A DNA stretch of 64,000 nucleotides from Rotaria socialis. Lineage: Eukaryota; Rotifera; Eurotatoria; Philodinida; Philodinidae. Numbering within the stretch: the first letter of the stretch is position 1; the number at the start of each line of letters is the position of its first letter. The DNA is taken from positions 354,160 to 418,159 of the forward strand of contig CAJNYU010004051.1 in NCBI GenBank assembly GCA_905331475.1, written 5' to 3'. The notes below the pieces were generated by a model. The model was not told the DNA's origin and searched no databases. It saw nothing but the letters and a program-made list of their open reading frames with translations. The translations under genes were made by a program, and so were the position numbers. This document shows, piece by piece, positions 49,991 through 61,755 of this stretch.

Positions 49991-50810
49991 AACAGTCAAT
50001 GATTAGAAATTAATCGTTAGAATCAACTATCGTATGCACTTCATACATAGTAAATATAGCATGCTTCTGTGTTTTAGAAGTGCTGAGAAACACAGAATTA
50101 TAGTTTTAAATCGTGTAGAAACGTCTTGTATGCTGATATAAATTGGATGCAAAAATGTTGGCGCGTCGAAAAGGAATTCCGGTGTATTATCGGTGACACA
50201 TTGTGCTTTACAGCTACAGTCATGATTACTGATCGACAAAGTTCAATGAATCACATCTATTTTGGATCGATTTCAGTATGTAACGGTTAAATGAGGATAA
50301 AAACATTTTCATCGTGAATAATAGTGTCTTTATGTTGATTATAAGTTCTCTTTCGATATTTATATTGAAAGAAGATCTGAATAACTATAGTTAAACATGA
50401 AAACTTTCAGATAAAGAATGCTGCTCACGAGCATTAAAACATTTCTGTCTTAGCTGCAATATACAGTTTTGCACCTGAGTCAAACTTAAGCCACCTGTTT
50501 TTTGCAAAACTATTACGAAACTGTTTAGAAAAACAAATGAAAACAATGGAACAACATCAGTAAGTGTAAAAAAAATGTCAACGAAAATACTACCTTTTAA
50601 AAATTAAATTAAATGAAAACAGAATAAGCACAAAAAAGTAAACTGACGCTAACCTGTTTGTTCACAAAACACGAAAAACACTACATATTTTTCTACCTGT
50701 TAGGGTGATGTCGCACCCATACATATACATAGTATGTGTTATTCCTCCACTTCTTTGATCTCTTTACATCTATATTGTGATCTCTATTCGTTATTATATA
50801 TTTTCGTTCT

Positions 50811-50861
<51 letters not shown>

Positions 50862-50862
50862 G
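50811..50862. repeat. (TC)n(TA)n compound microsatellite
   Basis: Pure TC run followed by pure TA run, the same structure as the one near 7.8 kb. Confidence 0.95.
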
Positions 50863-50979
50863 TTTGTTTTTCCTTGGAGATGGATTAAAATAAACATCGT
50901 GCTTAACACCAGCACCCATTTAACCTTAACACTACCCTAGAAATGATAATGACTACATGACAATGGCAGCGCATACTAA

Positions 50980-51005
50980 GAAGAAAGAAAGAAAGAAAGA
51001 AAGAA
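50980..51005. repeat. (GAAA)n microsatellite
   Basis: Six uninterrupted AAAG-type units. Confidence 0.95.
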
Positions 51006-52113
51006 TTCCCTTGCCGTGCGGCTACCTTTCAGTATAGGGTGGTGCCCGGAGACAGTTTCAATAGCCCGATATTTTCCCTACAATGATTCTAACCTATATT
51101 CACCATCTCAGGTAACATTCGACTCAAAATGATATCTTATGGAATTCCTTTGTACTTAGTTTTTGAAAAATGAATTCATAGAATTTTGATGTAGAAATTT
51201 GTCAATAGATAGTTCTTATGATTAGGCAATCGTGTGACCTATAGGTTTTACTAGGAGAAATTCTTTGGGCCTCATTTGCATAAAACCAGTCGTGGCCAAT
51301 GTCTAGTCACGGTCACGTCCATCGCCATTCATAGTGTAAGAAATCTTCGAAAATTTTTAATCGAAAGAAATGTTCTTTCTTCAAGATATCGAGTTTCCCA
51401 GAATATTATTGTATTACTCAAGTAATACAGAAATCAAGTCTGCTTGAAAATGTGAAAATTCAACCATGGAACATTTTCTTTTTGGACCCCAATCTTCAGA
51501 ATATTTTCAAGAGTCAACATAAACACTAATGTCCAAAGTTTTGCTTCGAAGCTCAATGTGTGTTTTTTCTTCAATTTTGTAAAATGGATTGACTAGTCTT
51601 ATTGAGACATATTAAAGCATATCCACATGCCGTAGAAATAGAGAAAGAGTCAAAAAGATTTTAGAAAAGTAAAATACTAGTGTCAACAGTAATAATTAAT
51701 ATAAATAGAGCAAATATCAGCATGAATGTTTCGGTTTTAGAGCGATTCTTCATTGCGTGCTCTAGTAAATGATTTTATATATTACACAAAGTACAGTTTT
51801 TGTGTTTATGCGAAGGTTTCGTTTTTTTCATTGAAAACCTTCTTAAATTTCGTTAACTGACTCGAGTAAAATTTTTCAATTTTAAGACCACTTTAAGCAA
51901 ACAACCAAGCTTATCGTTAACAAACCAATGTCAAGATCACGAAGAAACTTTATATTCATTAGACGTTATATCAACCACAAGAATGCTATTTGGATAATTA
52001 TAAAGAATGTAAAAACTCACAGTATACCCTCAATCTATCATTAAGAACACTACAATTGAACGTTCGAGAAAGTATCTAAAAAAGACAAATTTGATATTAT
52101 ATGAAACGATTGC

Positions 52114-52116
<3 letters not shown>

Positions 52117-52162
<46 letters not shown>
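52117..52162. repeat. (TA)n microsatellite
   Basis: Uninterrupted TA run of about 23 units, able to extrude a cruciform. Confidence 0.95.
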
Positions 52163-52165
<3 letters not shown>

Positions 52166-52371
52166 GAATTCAGTATTCTCTCGAATGTGCATACTAAACT
52201 TACAGCAACTTATAATATACATAACATAAATAATATTCTTGGGAAGCAGATTAATTTTCTTGTAGTTAGAAATAGATTACTACTATATAGTATAATGTTC
52301 TATTGTTTCTTTTTATTTAAAAAATAATACGGAAAATATTATTTCAATGAAGATTTATCAATAATGTATTC

Positions 52372-52700
52372 ATGAAAGGGGATAAAAATGTTGATGAAAT
52401 TATTAAAAAATTAGAAAAGATTTACCAAGAAGATCGCCATATGAAAATGAGTTGTAAGTTTGGTACACCCGTTGAATATATAGATGTCATTATTATTATA
52501 CGCTTCATACTCATCGTAATATACTCTATACAGCGTTTGTTACATGCCTTATGCATTTCTTAACGTGTCTAATATTTCATTTCAGAGCATATTTGAACTA
52601 ATATAAAACTACTATTAAATCATCATATACCAAGCGCCATTAGAAAACAATTCAACAGATCTTTGCAGTTGCATATTGCAATATCTGTACTTAATGAGTA
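52372..52700 (+). mobile_element. Penelope-like retroelement RT remnant
   Basis: Short successive frames follow the order of the C-terminal RT/thumb part of Penelope-like elements: IIKKLEKIYQED, then KMSCKFGTPVEYIDV (where PLEs usually have FLDV), then after a frame change HTHRNILYTAFVT, and then KLLLNHHIPSAIRKQF. Frame shifts and stops separate the pieces and no catalytic YADD block is present, so it is a small dead fragment. Bdelloids carry Penelope-like 'Athena' elements, often near telomeres; assignment to that group is an inference. Confidence 0.5.
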
Positions 52701-53503
52701 GAAATCAAAGTTATCAAAGTTTGTGTCATGGTAAATAGTAACCCAACAAAGCACTACAATCCTAATTCATGCACAAGGAAACTCTACAATAAATTTGAAC
52801 TTGCATGAGAAATTCAGGTAACATTAAACATGCAAGGTAAAAGTCTTGTTAAAACAATGACAATTGAAGAAATCCATATTTTTTTCCATTTCAACGTACC
52901 AGGTTATAATTAGTTCTATAACTATAGAGAAGAAACATACTATCATAGTCTCCATAATAGTAAAATGACTAAACCCTATAAAAAATTCTAATTCAATCAG
53001 TCTCATATACAAAAAAATCAACGATGAAATGTAACCGGCAACCAGAATAATAACCGTTCACACAAAAGACTAGATCAATCAAATGTACACATAAGATAAC
53101 GCCTATGCCAAAGTAACACATAATCGCGTCAGTCATAGCACTAGCACGGTATATTGCTTAGAGTCCTTCTTCAATAAAAACACTCACGCCTATCTCTACT
53201 ATACTATGCTTTTAATTTTGTAGTCACCGCGAAAAAGATAGGCACAATTTTATTGAAACGAATTCTAATAAAAAATGTAACAAAATAGCACTTTCAATTT
53301 ATTCATACGAACCTTATCATTGCAGATATGTGCAAAGTAGGTTGCCTCTCCTATACAAGCCTATAAAGAAAGGTTTAATTTAGAAAATTAAAAAAAATGT
53401 TTTGGTTCGTCTTCAATTACAAATCTCTTTTCAATGCGATTGTGCCTATATATTTTAGCGACGATTCTAATATGAAAAGCAGTAACCAAAAGAGAAAAAA
53501 AAT
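52701..53503. other. Intergenic, upstream of PHB-depolymerase-like gene
   Basis: No gene recognised; the last 100 bases should include the promoter. Confidence 0.5.
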
Positions 53504-54809
53504 ATGCTGGCTTTGTGTAGCACTACCATTCGTTTTGGTGTTCTGATTATTTTGGCATGTATCCAGGTGAGTCTTTCACAAACAGTTGTTACCATATCGG
53601 GTGCTTCATCCGGTGCATCAATGGCCAACCAAATGCACTTCGCATTCTCAAATGATATTAGCGGTTGTGCCGTTCTAGCTGGCCCACCTTATTATTGTGG
53701 TGGGAATATCTTGACAGCTGCAGCATGTATGACTGGTCCAGTGACATCGATTTCAGTATCATTGCTTGAACGGAAATTGAGATCCTTCGAGAACAATGGA
53801 AATATTGATAGCCTAGCTAACATAAAAGATGATCCAGTTTATATCTTTTCCGGTAAATATGATCCAATAGCTCTTCCTGGTTTAGTCAAACTGAATGAAA
53901 AGCTCTATTCGCCATTCGGCGCTAACATTAAAACCAATTACGACTTACCCGCTACACACGGATTTCTTACTGAAACCTATGGTGGTAGCTGTGCGATACC
54001 AAACCTTGACACTTATATCAACAATTGGTAGCTATTTTTCAAATGCATAGATAAAGATAAGAAACTAAATTAACTGTTTCCATGTTGTTTGTTTAGTAAT
54101 TTCAGTTTAGCCTATGATTTATTAAATCATCTTCATGGCAATCATTTGATCAAACCGAGATCAGGTTTCGTTACTCCACTCATCGGTCAAATGATACTGT
54201 TTGACCAAGAGGCATTCATGTATCCTCCGGCATTATTAACTTATGGTAACGAACCTTCGTCTAGATGGCTGGTCGACAGTATTTCATTGTACAACCCGAT
54301 CGACTGGGGTTGGTCAACATCAGGTCTTTTTAATTGGACACTATACAGTGTTGTAGTGCCCACGCGAAACAGAGCAGCAAAAACACGTGCTTCCTCGCTG
54401 AGTTTGGACAATGATGGATTTGCTTATTTTCCGTCAGCATGTGCCAAGGGTCTGGAATGTTCCATTCATGTAGCACTACATGGATGCAAACAAGGTTAGT
54501 ATCGATTCAATCTCCTCATTCACTAACACCACTTGTCTTTTTCTTATAGGCAAAGCCTATGTCGACGATGTATTTGCCCGAAAGGCAGGCTATTTGGAAA
54601 TAGCCGAACTCAACAATTTGATTGTAATTTTCCCCCAAGTTCGTTCCTCACTGCTCTTCCCAACCAATCCAATGGGTTGTTGGGATTGGTGGGGATATAC
54701 AAAAAATAACTTTGCTACAAAAAATGGCCCTCAAATGGTCGCTGTGAAGTCGATGATCGACACTGTGCGCATGATTAATCGAGCTATAGTGAGCGCTGTC
54801 TCAAAATAA
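53504..54809 (+). CDS. Poly(3-hydroxybutyrate) depolymerase-like secreted esterase
   Basis: Serine esterase of the PHB-depolymerase family. Three exons (53504-54027, 54097-54494, 54550-54809) joined in frame (NNC|NFSLAYD and KQG|KAYVDD). A signal peptide precedes SQTVVTIS. The nucleophile box is [14 protein letters not shown], followed by [17 protein letters not shown] supplies the probable Asp region and PATHGFLTE the His region. Exons 2-3 hold the oxyanion-type motif VALHGCKQG and the family hallmark [21 protein letters not shown]. The order is that of bacterial depolymerases and their eukaryotic relatives, and the length (about 390 residues) suits the family. It would cleave short polyhydroxyalkanoates or related esters outside the cell; the true substrate is unproven. 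A bacterial origin with two later introns is inferred. It appears intact. Confidence 0.9.
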
Positions 54810-57239
54810 GCAAATATTCTCTTAAATAATAAATCTATTTAAAAAGTTTGGCACTTTTTTGATATGTATATGAACTGTTCGTGTCGTTATAGGCATTCTT
54901 CAATTTATTTAATCTGTAACATTAAGCTAAGCAAATATAATCGTATTATAGCACATTGCCGAAACTCTTCTGCCATTTTTGGATACCCTCAAGAACTCTC
55001 TGAAGAGTTCTTTCATGGCGGCTCACTGCTGCATCAAAAGCAAAATTGATTTCTACAGCTTTTCTTAACTTATTATCTACACTCTAGAACAATTACTGCT
55101 TATATGATGAATGACAAAAGGAAACACATACTCGTTGTGATGAAGATTTCAATCATACAATAAAGTGAGTGTTGTAGTCATCATTCATTGATTCGAAGAG
55201 TACAATGTGATTGTGATTGCGATTACCATGAGTCAATAAGTATGAACAGGTTCCAACAGAAGAGTACCGGGAAAAGATAGAAGTTAGAAGCAGCATTACT
55301 AGCGTGCTGTTCTCGCTTATTGCAATCATGGATTGGTGAAGATTGCCATCACGTAATGTTACTATCACCAACGAAACGTTTTTGCAAATTCTACAGAAGA
55401 TTTTACTCTAATTTGCTTCAGCCCGATATAAGTGAGAAGATTGTCAATTACTCAAATGGGTGTTTGACAGGAAGTATAGTTAGTCTGGTTCTCCTTTACC
55501 AGCTATTTAAATTTCGTAGCTTTTCAAAATTATAGATGTGACTGTTTTAGCTGTTTCATGATTAAGAGTGACTTTTTTTGCAACTTTCTTGAATCGCAGT
55601 CACCGTGGAAACAAATGGAAGTCTGTGATAAAAGACGTATGTAGTATGAAGGTTGTCCATTTGTGAATAGCTCATTCATGGCGCATGACACATTGATTAA
55701 TGCAATTAACAAGATTAAAAATTATTTAAAATCGAAATTCAATTCGGTCTCATGTCGGTCAAACCGTTTCAAAACCGGTAGTTAACTGTGGTTCTTCAGA
55801 AAACCAACGATCCAAATCGTTTTCTCTTCATTTATAATTTTTTAAAATAATTTTACTACTAAATTTGCATTTTTAATCTTGAAAACATCGATTACGACTC
55901 AAAAAATCTACATAATTACGACGGAGTAAACTATGTCAGATATCATCACTAATTTTCTTATTGGTTAAGTGATCTACCAATGACTGTTTCTATGGCGTCA
56001 TCTTTAATAAAACCTAAACTCGAAAACCAAGTGAATATTTATTTCCGAGTATCCAAGTATCTTGGTTTTTATGAGAATAATAGCAGTGAATAATGGATTG
56101 TTTCTCTGGAATTGTGTATGCTTATGAATTAATCTTAACTTATAGCACTTGTTTCTTACTGTGCATGTTATATGCATTACTTTTAAAGCCACGGATTTTG
56201 GAAATGGCGATGATTATTTCACGCTGAAAAGAATTCATCAAGTCGAAAGTTAAATGAACGCAAAAATAATATCCTAAACTATCAAGCCACTAAAAATATT
56301 GCAACTCTGATTTTGTTAGTACATTCAACGAAGACACTAAAACTATTTCTTATGATAGAATACAAGTTCAACTGCATAATTCAAACATAAACACGTGTCA
56401 TTATTTAACAACTAATACAAACAGCGGGAAATAGACTTCGAATACCAATCTAGAACAAATTATTTGTTTTTGTGTATCTAAAAAATTAAGAAAACAGCAA
56501 ATAGAGGACATAAAAACGTGATTACACAGAATGAAGAGTCTAGCTATAAAGATAACAAGGTAGGAATACTTATGGGATATTTAAACAGTGCTCTCTTAAA
56601 AGAAAAGGTGCTATATGAAATCATTTATGGTTCTAGCGCAGGTGTGTGAGTATGGCCAAAGAGAAGATTCAAGCACATCCTAGATAGCAATACACTATTA
56701 TTGTTTTTTGTGTAATACAATATATGGTACGCAATAGTATTCCAATTTCATTATAATATCTTCGTTATTTGTTTTACTCTTTTTCTTCACATGCGATCGG
56801 TAAAAACCATGTGTTTCCTGGTTCAACCCTAACCAATGATGAGATCGTAAATGTCTGTAAGCTATCAAACTTCTTTAAACACGTGTAAAAAAATAACTCT
56901 AACCATTATCCTTGATGAAGAAAAGTTCACACAAATTGATAAATTCGGATAGAGAAAGCGAAATTGAATGGTTAAGTAGACTTGAATATTTGAAATTAGA
57001 CTTCAACAAGTAAAATATACTTCAAAAATAAAATCGACAATAGTCTAGATGTTGAATTTTCTCAATTCTGATGTAGAAAACAAAATAATAGCATCCATAA
57101 CGAATAAGATAAAGGGTAATAGAATGTATTGTGACTCATTCTAAACCACCCGCCACTTTTTTCGAAACTACAGGTGATTTAGTTTTTCGCCGTCAAGACT
57201 AAAATTCTGAATAATAAAAAACGTGATGAACTGCTATCG
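54810..57239. other. 2.4-kb gene-free stretch
   Basis: No supported gene. It includes the AAACCGG-rich fragment at about 55742-55800. Small frames at 54864, 55153, 55320 and 56004 lack motifs. Confidence 0.5.
55742..55800. repeat. Fragment related to the 38.6-39.3 kb element
   Basis: Contains GTCAAACCG, AAAACCGGTAGTTAACTG and GGTTCTTCA in the style and partial order of the left end of the element at 38558-39310. Confidence 0.45.
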
Positions 57240-58639
57240 TTATGGTAAGTCAAAAATTTCACCATGTCGAACTACAATGAATGATGATGGGTCGAGTTGA
57301 TTGAATTGAACGGCTTGAGAGAGTTTCTCAGGTGGTTCCATAAAATATTCATTGGCCATTGCCCATGTACCCCAGTGAATGCCGATCGATTTTTGTGACT
57401 GAACATCAATATGCATTTGAACAGCCTCATCTGGTGACACATGTTGAGCTTGCATCATCCATCTTGGTTCATAAGCACCGATAGGTATAGCACTTAAGTT
57501 AAATGGACCATATTTGTCACCAATTTGCTTAAAAATTGGAATATCATGAGTATAGCCTGTATCACCAGCAAAGTAAAATCTGTGTGTACTATCCCATACA
57601 GCGTAGCCACCCCATAGCGATTTGTTCGTATCGAATGCTGTGCGGCGACTCCTACAGCCAAAAAGATTATTTTACTAGGCAAAAATGCCAATCAACATTA
57701 CCAGTGTTGAGCTGGACAAAAAGCAATTTTCACATCTTTTTTCTAATAAAAAACGTAGAAAATGAGTTTGGATAAAAACATTTTTAGAAGAAATCTTTTT
57801 TTTACAGCGTATTGGAACTGTTCCCACCAATCGAGCTCGATAACATTTTTTATGCCACTATCAAGAAACCATTGTCGAGTACCTCGACCACAGAACCATG
57901 TTAATTGTTCACCATAACGTTTATTTAAACTTTTTACACTAGGATAATCGAGATGATCAAAATGATTATGTGAAATAAGTATAGCATCGAGATCATGAGG
58001 TAGATCATTTACTGTTAATGCCGGTGGGCGAAAGCGTTTCGGTCCGATAAATGATGCTATACCACATCGTTCACTATTATCAGTCAGTTTGTTTTTCAAT
58101 AGAGAAAAAGAAGAAAAATGAATGAAGATGTACCTGAAAATTGGATCAACAAGAAATCGAAAATTATTCATTTGAACAAAACATGAAGCGTGCCCAATCC
58201 AGATAAATCGTAAACCAGATGTTGTTAAGTATAGTTCTTCGGGTCTTTGGTATCGAATAATAGGTAGAATTCTATCAAGTTCTTGTTTACTGGACGGCAA
58301 CCGCGTGTTTTTCGGTGAAGTGATCTTCCAACTTAAAACATGCCCTAGATGGGGCAATTTAAACTTAGGATTGAATGAATTAATGAAGCGGCCATTTTTC
58401 ATTTGAGACTTGACTAATTCATTGGAAACTTTCTCCACTGTTGTTGCTACAGCCGTAACCACTGCTTGTCGAAATCTGGCTTGTCCTAGAGATATTACAT
58501 TGACGTTAGTGAATGTTAACTTAGTCAAATCAGCTTTAATGATCAATTTAGTAAATTATTACTAACTCAGAGTATATCTTAAATTCGAATTAGTCTTGTT
58601 TTCTCTTAAAAAATGGTTAGTATAAATGACTGTCCTCAT
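57240..58639 (-). CDS. NAPEPLD: NAPE-hydrolysing phospholipase D (NAPE-PLD)
   Basis: Metallo-β-lactamase-fold phosphodiesterase that releases N-acylethanolamines from N-acyl-phosphatidylethanolamine at endomembranes. Five exons. The first, from ATG at 58637-58639 (MRTVIYTNHFLRENK), is inferred: an intron of about 75 bases with GTTAGT and CTCTAG joins it to RQARFRQAVV, because the longer downstream frame otherwise begins only with TTG. Then come LRFIWIGHASCFVQM, VDPIFR|SERCG, the metal-binding motif ISHNHFDHLDYPSV, GIKNVIELDWWEQ, IAFCPAQHW|SRRTAFD, LWGGYAVWD, FYFAGDTGYT, IPIGAYEPRWMM, HVSPDEAV and IHWGTWAMANEYFMEPPE, ending IFDLP. All metal ligands visible in the family are kept. The gene is likely active, with length close to the human enzyme. 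Confidence 0.92.
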
Positions 58640-60033
58640 GATAGCATTGTTTTCCTAGAATTACCTGTCAGTAAAAACAATGTCATACATAAAAAAAGAT
58701 GCATTTTATAAATCTATTGGATGAGTCGGGCCAAAAAGTAATGTCCTTTGAATTTCGACTTCGAACGCTACTATTGTAAGGACAACAAGCAAGTTGTAAT
58801 TAATAGTGTTAGTATTGCTATCGGCATTTTATAACATTTTTTGGTATCAAAGTGCTTATTCTATCTATCGAAATTCATTATAAACATCATTTAGATAAGA
58901 AAGAAATTTGATCTGAACATCGCTTTTTTTCAATAAAAATATTACTAACAAAGTGCAACATATAAGAGAATGTTACCTGATACATCCATCTTCTAAATAT
59001 CCGACGTCAATAAAAATGCCGGTGACGTATACAAACAGAATATTTAGTCAATCAGTAATCCTAATGGAAACCTAGTTCAAATACGTACAGTGAGAAACGC
59101 AGTGTCATGGCCAATCTCTAGCCTTCGTCTTCAGTATAGTCCCACTTAATTTGGGACTCTATAAATCGCATTCAATAACTGAATTCAGAAGGCTAAATAT
59201 TTATTATTTTCTTCTTTTATCAATAAACTTATTACAGCATCAAAAATATATAATAGTTTGTAACGAAATATTTCGTGAGTTATTATTCTTTGGTTCTGGG
59301 TGAATTGATAAATCAAAATATAACGTTACGGATTTTGCTGATATTTATTTTAATAACAATATGAGCACACACAGATAATAACAATTGATAAATAATTACA
59401 ATACGCACAATAATAATAAATGGAGAACGATTATCGTTTCACGATTCTAAGTTATAACTTCTATTTAATATTTCTAACTCAGTGACTCTCTTCCTTAAAT
59501 TATCTATATCACTCCTTCTATGTGCCATGTGTATCTGTTAGCTAAAAGGAGAAAACAGAACGAAAAACTCTTCTATTAGATTAGATAGAGTTTCTTGTGA
59601 TTGATTATTGATATAAGGATAATCTAAAAGTTGATAAAAAATTGTGTGAAATTCAACAAAATATAAATTCCTTATAAAATGTTTTATTAACTCATTTTTT
59701 GACCGACATTGACATTAATATTAGTACTTATATGATGATTCAAGTCTCAGTTTCGAAATTATTCTTTTTCTATCCGAGATTGAAATCAGTGGAGCAAAGT
59801 ATTACTTTTTTCTTTATTATGTTTTGTACTCTTCGAACAGAAAAAGAATCAACATTAAAAATAAAAATTGATTTATTGTTCATAATTGTTATTTCGATTT
59901 TTCTTGATACAAATAGGCAAGAGCATATTGAATAAAATTGATCAATTCAGATACGTCTGCCTGAGTTACAAGATCCTGACTTATGATGATAGTTGATGAT
60001 ATTGTATTTGAATATCGGCTCGGTGAAATTAAG
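58640..60033. other. Gene-free stretch, 1.4 kb
   Basis: No gene recognised. Near 58726-58760 the string GGCCAAAAAGTAATGTCC resembles a mariner-type terminus, but no partner end was found. Confidence 0.45.
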
Positions 60034-60126
60034 GATGTGGGTGTGGGTATGGGTGTTTGGATGGGTACACTTTGGTGTCTGTTGTCATATCAACTCACAC
60101 CCATTCCCACAACCACACCCGCACCC
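60034..60126. repeat. Opposed TGTGGG-like tracts
   Basis: The plus strand has GATGTGGGTGTGGGTATGGG and further GGG units to about 60066. After a 25-base spacer the complement (CCCACA/CCACACCC units) runs to about 60126. TGTGGG is the telomere hexamer described for the bdelloid Adineta. Only a few perfect units are present, so an interstitial telomere-like or G-rich element is inferred, not a telomere. Confidence 0.5.
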
Positions 60127-60429
60127 AAAAGGCATCGAAATTAGGGGTGATATTAATTCTATTAATAAGCTTCACAGAGATTCTAATAGCCTAGAAGTAA
60201 AGTACTCGGTTAATTGTATAAAAAGACTGATATAAATAATTCTAAAGTACCTATATGGCCTAGCCATGAATATCTTAAAAATCGAATATCTCCATAAGGG
60301 TACGCCAACATGCCGCTAATATTTTAACCATGCTAGTTTGGCGGTGAGGGCTTTCTATTGATGCAAAATATCTGGTAAATTCAACTTACAGTTCGAACAC
60401 TGTTAGCTCTCATATATAGATATATAAGA

Positions 60430-60460
60430 AAGGGAAGGGAAGGAAGGAAGGAAAGAGAGA
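60430..60460. repeat. (GGAA)n-type purine microsatellite
   Basis: Degenerate GGGAA/GGAA run leading into a GA run. Confidence 0.85.
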
Positions 60461-60527
60461 TATACGAAGAGCGAAAGAGATAAAGCAGCGTCACTGATGG
60501 TATGTGATAGAACGATGAAAAAGATAA

Positions 60528-60601
60528 TGACCTTCATGGGAATCGAACCCACACCTCCTGCTATCCGGGCAGTTGTCCTAAGCCAATTAGACTAGAAGGC
60601 A
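60528..60601 (-). tRNA. tRNA-like sequence (tRNA pseudogene or SINE head)
   Basis: 74 bases on the minus strand fold as a cloverleaf. There is a D-arm with a perfect A box (TAGTCTAATTGG), an anticodon stem CTGC/GCAG with loop CCGGATA, and a T-arm with a perfect B box (GGTTCGATTCC) on a 5-bp stem. The acceptor stem pairs six of seven positions, with a mismatch at the 1-72 pair. The invariant U33 is C here, so no trustworthy anticodon can be read (GGA would imply Ser, but the long Ser variable arm is absent). Pol III promoter boxes are intact. A dead tRNA or the 5' part of a SINE fits best. Confidence 0.5.
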
Positions 60602-60618
60602 CATCTTGTTCATCGTTG

Positions 60619-60648
60619 TAGCGTTAGTGTGATTCATCACTAACGCTA
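60619..60648. repeat. Perfect 11-bp hairpin next to the tRNA-like unit
   Basis: TAGCGTTAGTG and CACTAACGCTA are separated by an 8-base loop, 18 bases upstream of the tRNA-like sequence in its own orientation. Confidence 0.8.
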
Positions 60649-61124
60649 ACAAACACCTCCATTGTAAGGTGAAGAGAAGAGAACGAAACCATACAAAAAC
60701 GATAAACCATCGATAAACAATTCAACCAAACAAAACTGCACAAAAAATATGCGATAGCTTCAATCATTCCGAAAAATCATTTCCCACATCGGTTCAACAC
60801 AAGAGAAATACTGAAGAAGTGCGTAGGCAACTCCTCTAAAAACCAATAACCATTAGACAGAAAAGGCAAACGATAAAACAAACCGATTCATAACGACAAC
60901 GTATCAAACATCCGGTTCGCACAACATGGAGCACATCCCTTCCACATCTAAACCTAATTTATAATTAAATAAAAAACGAGCTAATATAAAGCTATCTCTG
61001 GAAACAGATGATGTAAACTTGCTGATGATGACTGTTACATATAATTCATTTTGAACTACATTTTGAACATCAGTTTAGAATTATAACAAGGTTGAAAATT
61101 TTGAGATTTCTTAAAAACTAAATG
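60649..61124. other. Gene-free stretch
   Basis: Slightly less A/T-rich than the left part of the window; nothing recognised. Confidence 0.5.
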
Positions 61125-61755
61125 TTAAAAACTGCCGATTTAATTCCATCAAAATCATTATCATTCAAACCTGATTTAAGATCTACTTTTGTATAAAAAA
61201 AATGACCACCTAATCGATGTAATAATCCTTCAGTTGTTGGCTGCGGAAAAGAATCTTTTTTGGTCACCGAGTTTAATTTACGATAATCCACTAAAAATCA
61301 AATACCACCATCCTTCTTTTTGTGAATAATAACTGGAGATGACCATGGCGAATTGGATGGACGAATTTGATTAGTTTGTAGCATCAATTGAATTTCATCT
61401 TGGAGTTCACGTCGTTGTTTGATTGTTCTTGGGTACGGTCGTGAGCTAATCGGATGACTATCATCGGTGTTAATAGTGTGTTGTATATGCGTGTTGGCTC
61501 GTGTAATCTTTGAAAGATCAAAATAATTAATGCACAGGTGTAATATAAAACGTAATTGTTGTTGATCCTGAACATTTTGAATATGATCAAGTAATTTATC
61601 AATTGTTTTGGATATTGCAGAAGATGTTGGTTCAATTTCAATTATATTAATAATAGGATGTTGATAAGATAATGATGAGCATCGGCGAGGTGCATCAAAT
61701 AATAAACATGAATGTAAGTGGTACGGTGTGTGTGTTATTCGACCTACTGTCTAAA
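61125..61755 (-). mobile_element. Ty3/gypsy-type reverse transcriptase relic
   Basis: The minus strand reads from the protease-RT linker into the RT: TINTDDSHPISSRPYPRT, then RPSNSPWSSPVIIHKKKDGG, VDYRKLNSVTKKDSFPQP and KVDLKSG, which are the early RT blocks of Ty3/gypsy retrotransposons. A TGA at 61298-61300 replaces the Arg normally following the KKDG block, and the sequence diverges right after the DLKSG block, so the catalytic YxDD region, RNase H and integrase are absent. No LTRs were identified. It is a dead fragment. Confidence 0.78.

Larger units (their letters stand above)
49991..52371. other. Gene-poor stretch with simple repeats
   Basis: No supported gene over about 2.4 kb. It contains three microsatellites listed separately, and a less A/T-rich patch at about 51005-51075 that may be debris of an unrecognised element. 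Confidence 0.5.

Noticed and set aside
58726-58760. Possible mariner-type terminal repeat (GGCCAAAAAGTAATGTCC)
   Set aside because: The string is suggestive, but no partner end, TA duplication or transposase fragment was found nearby.
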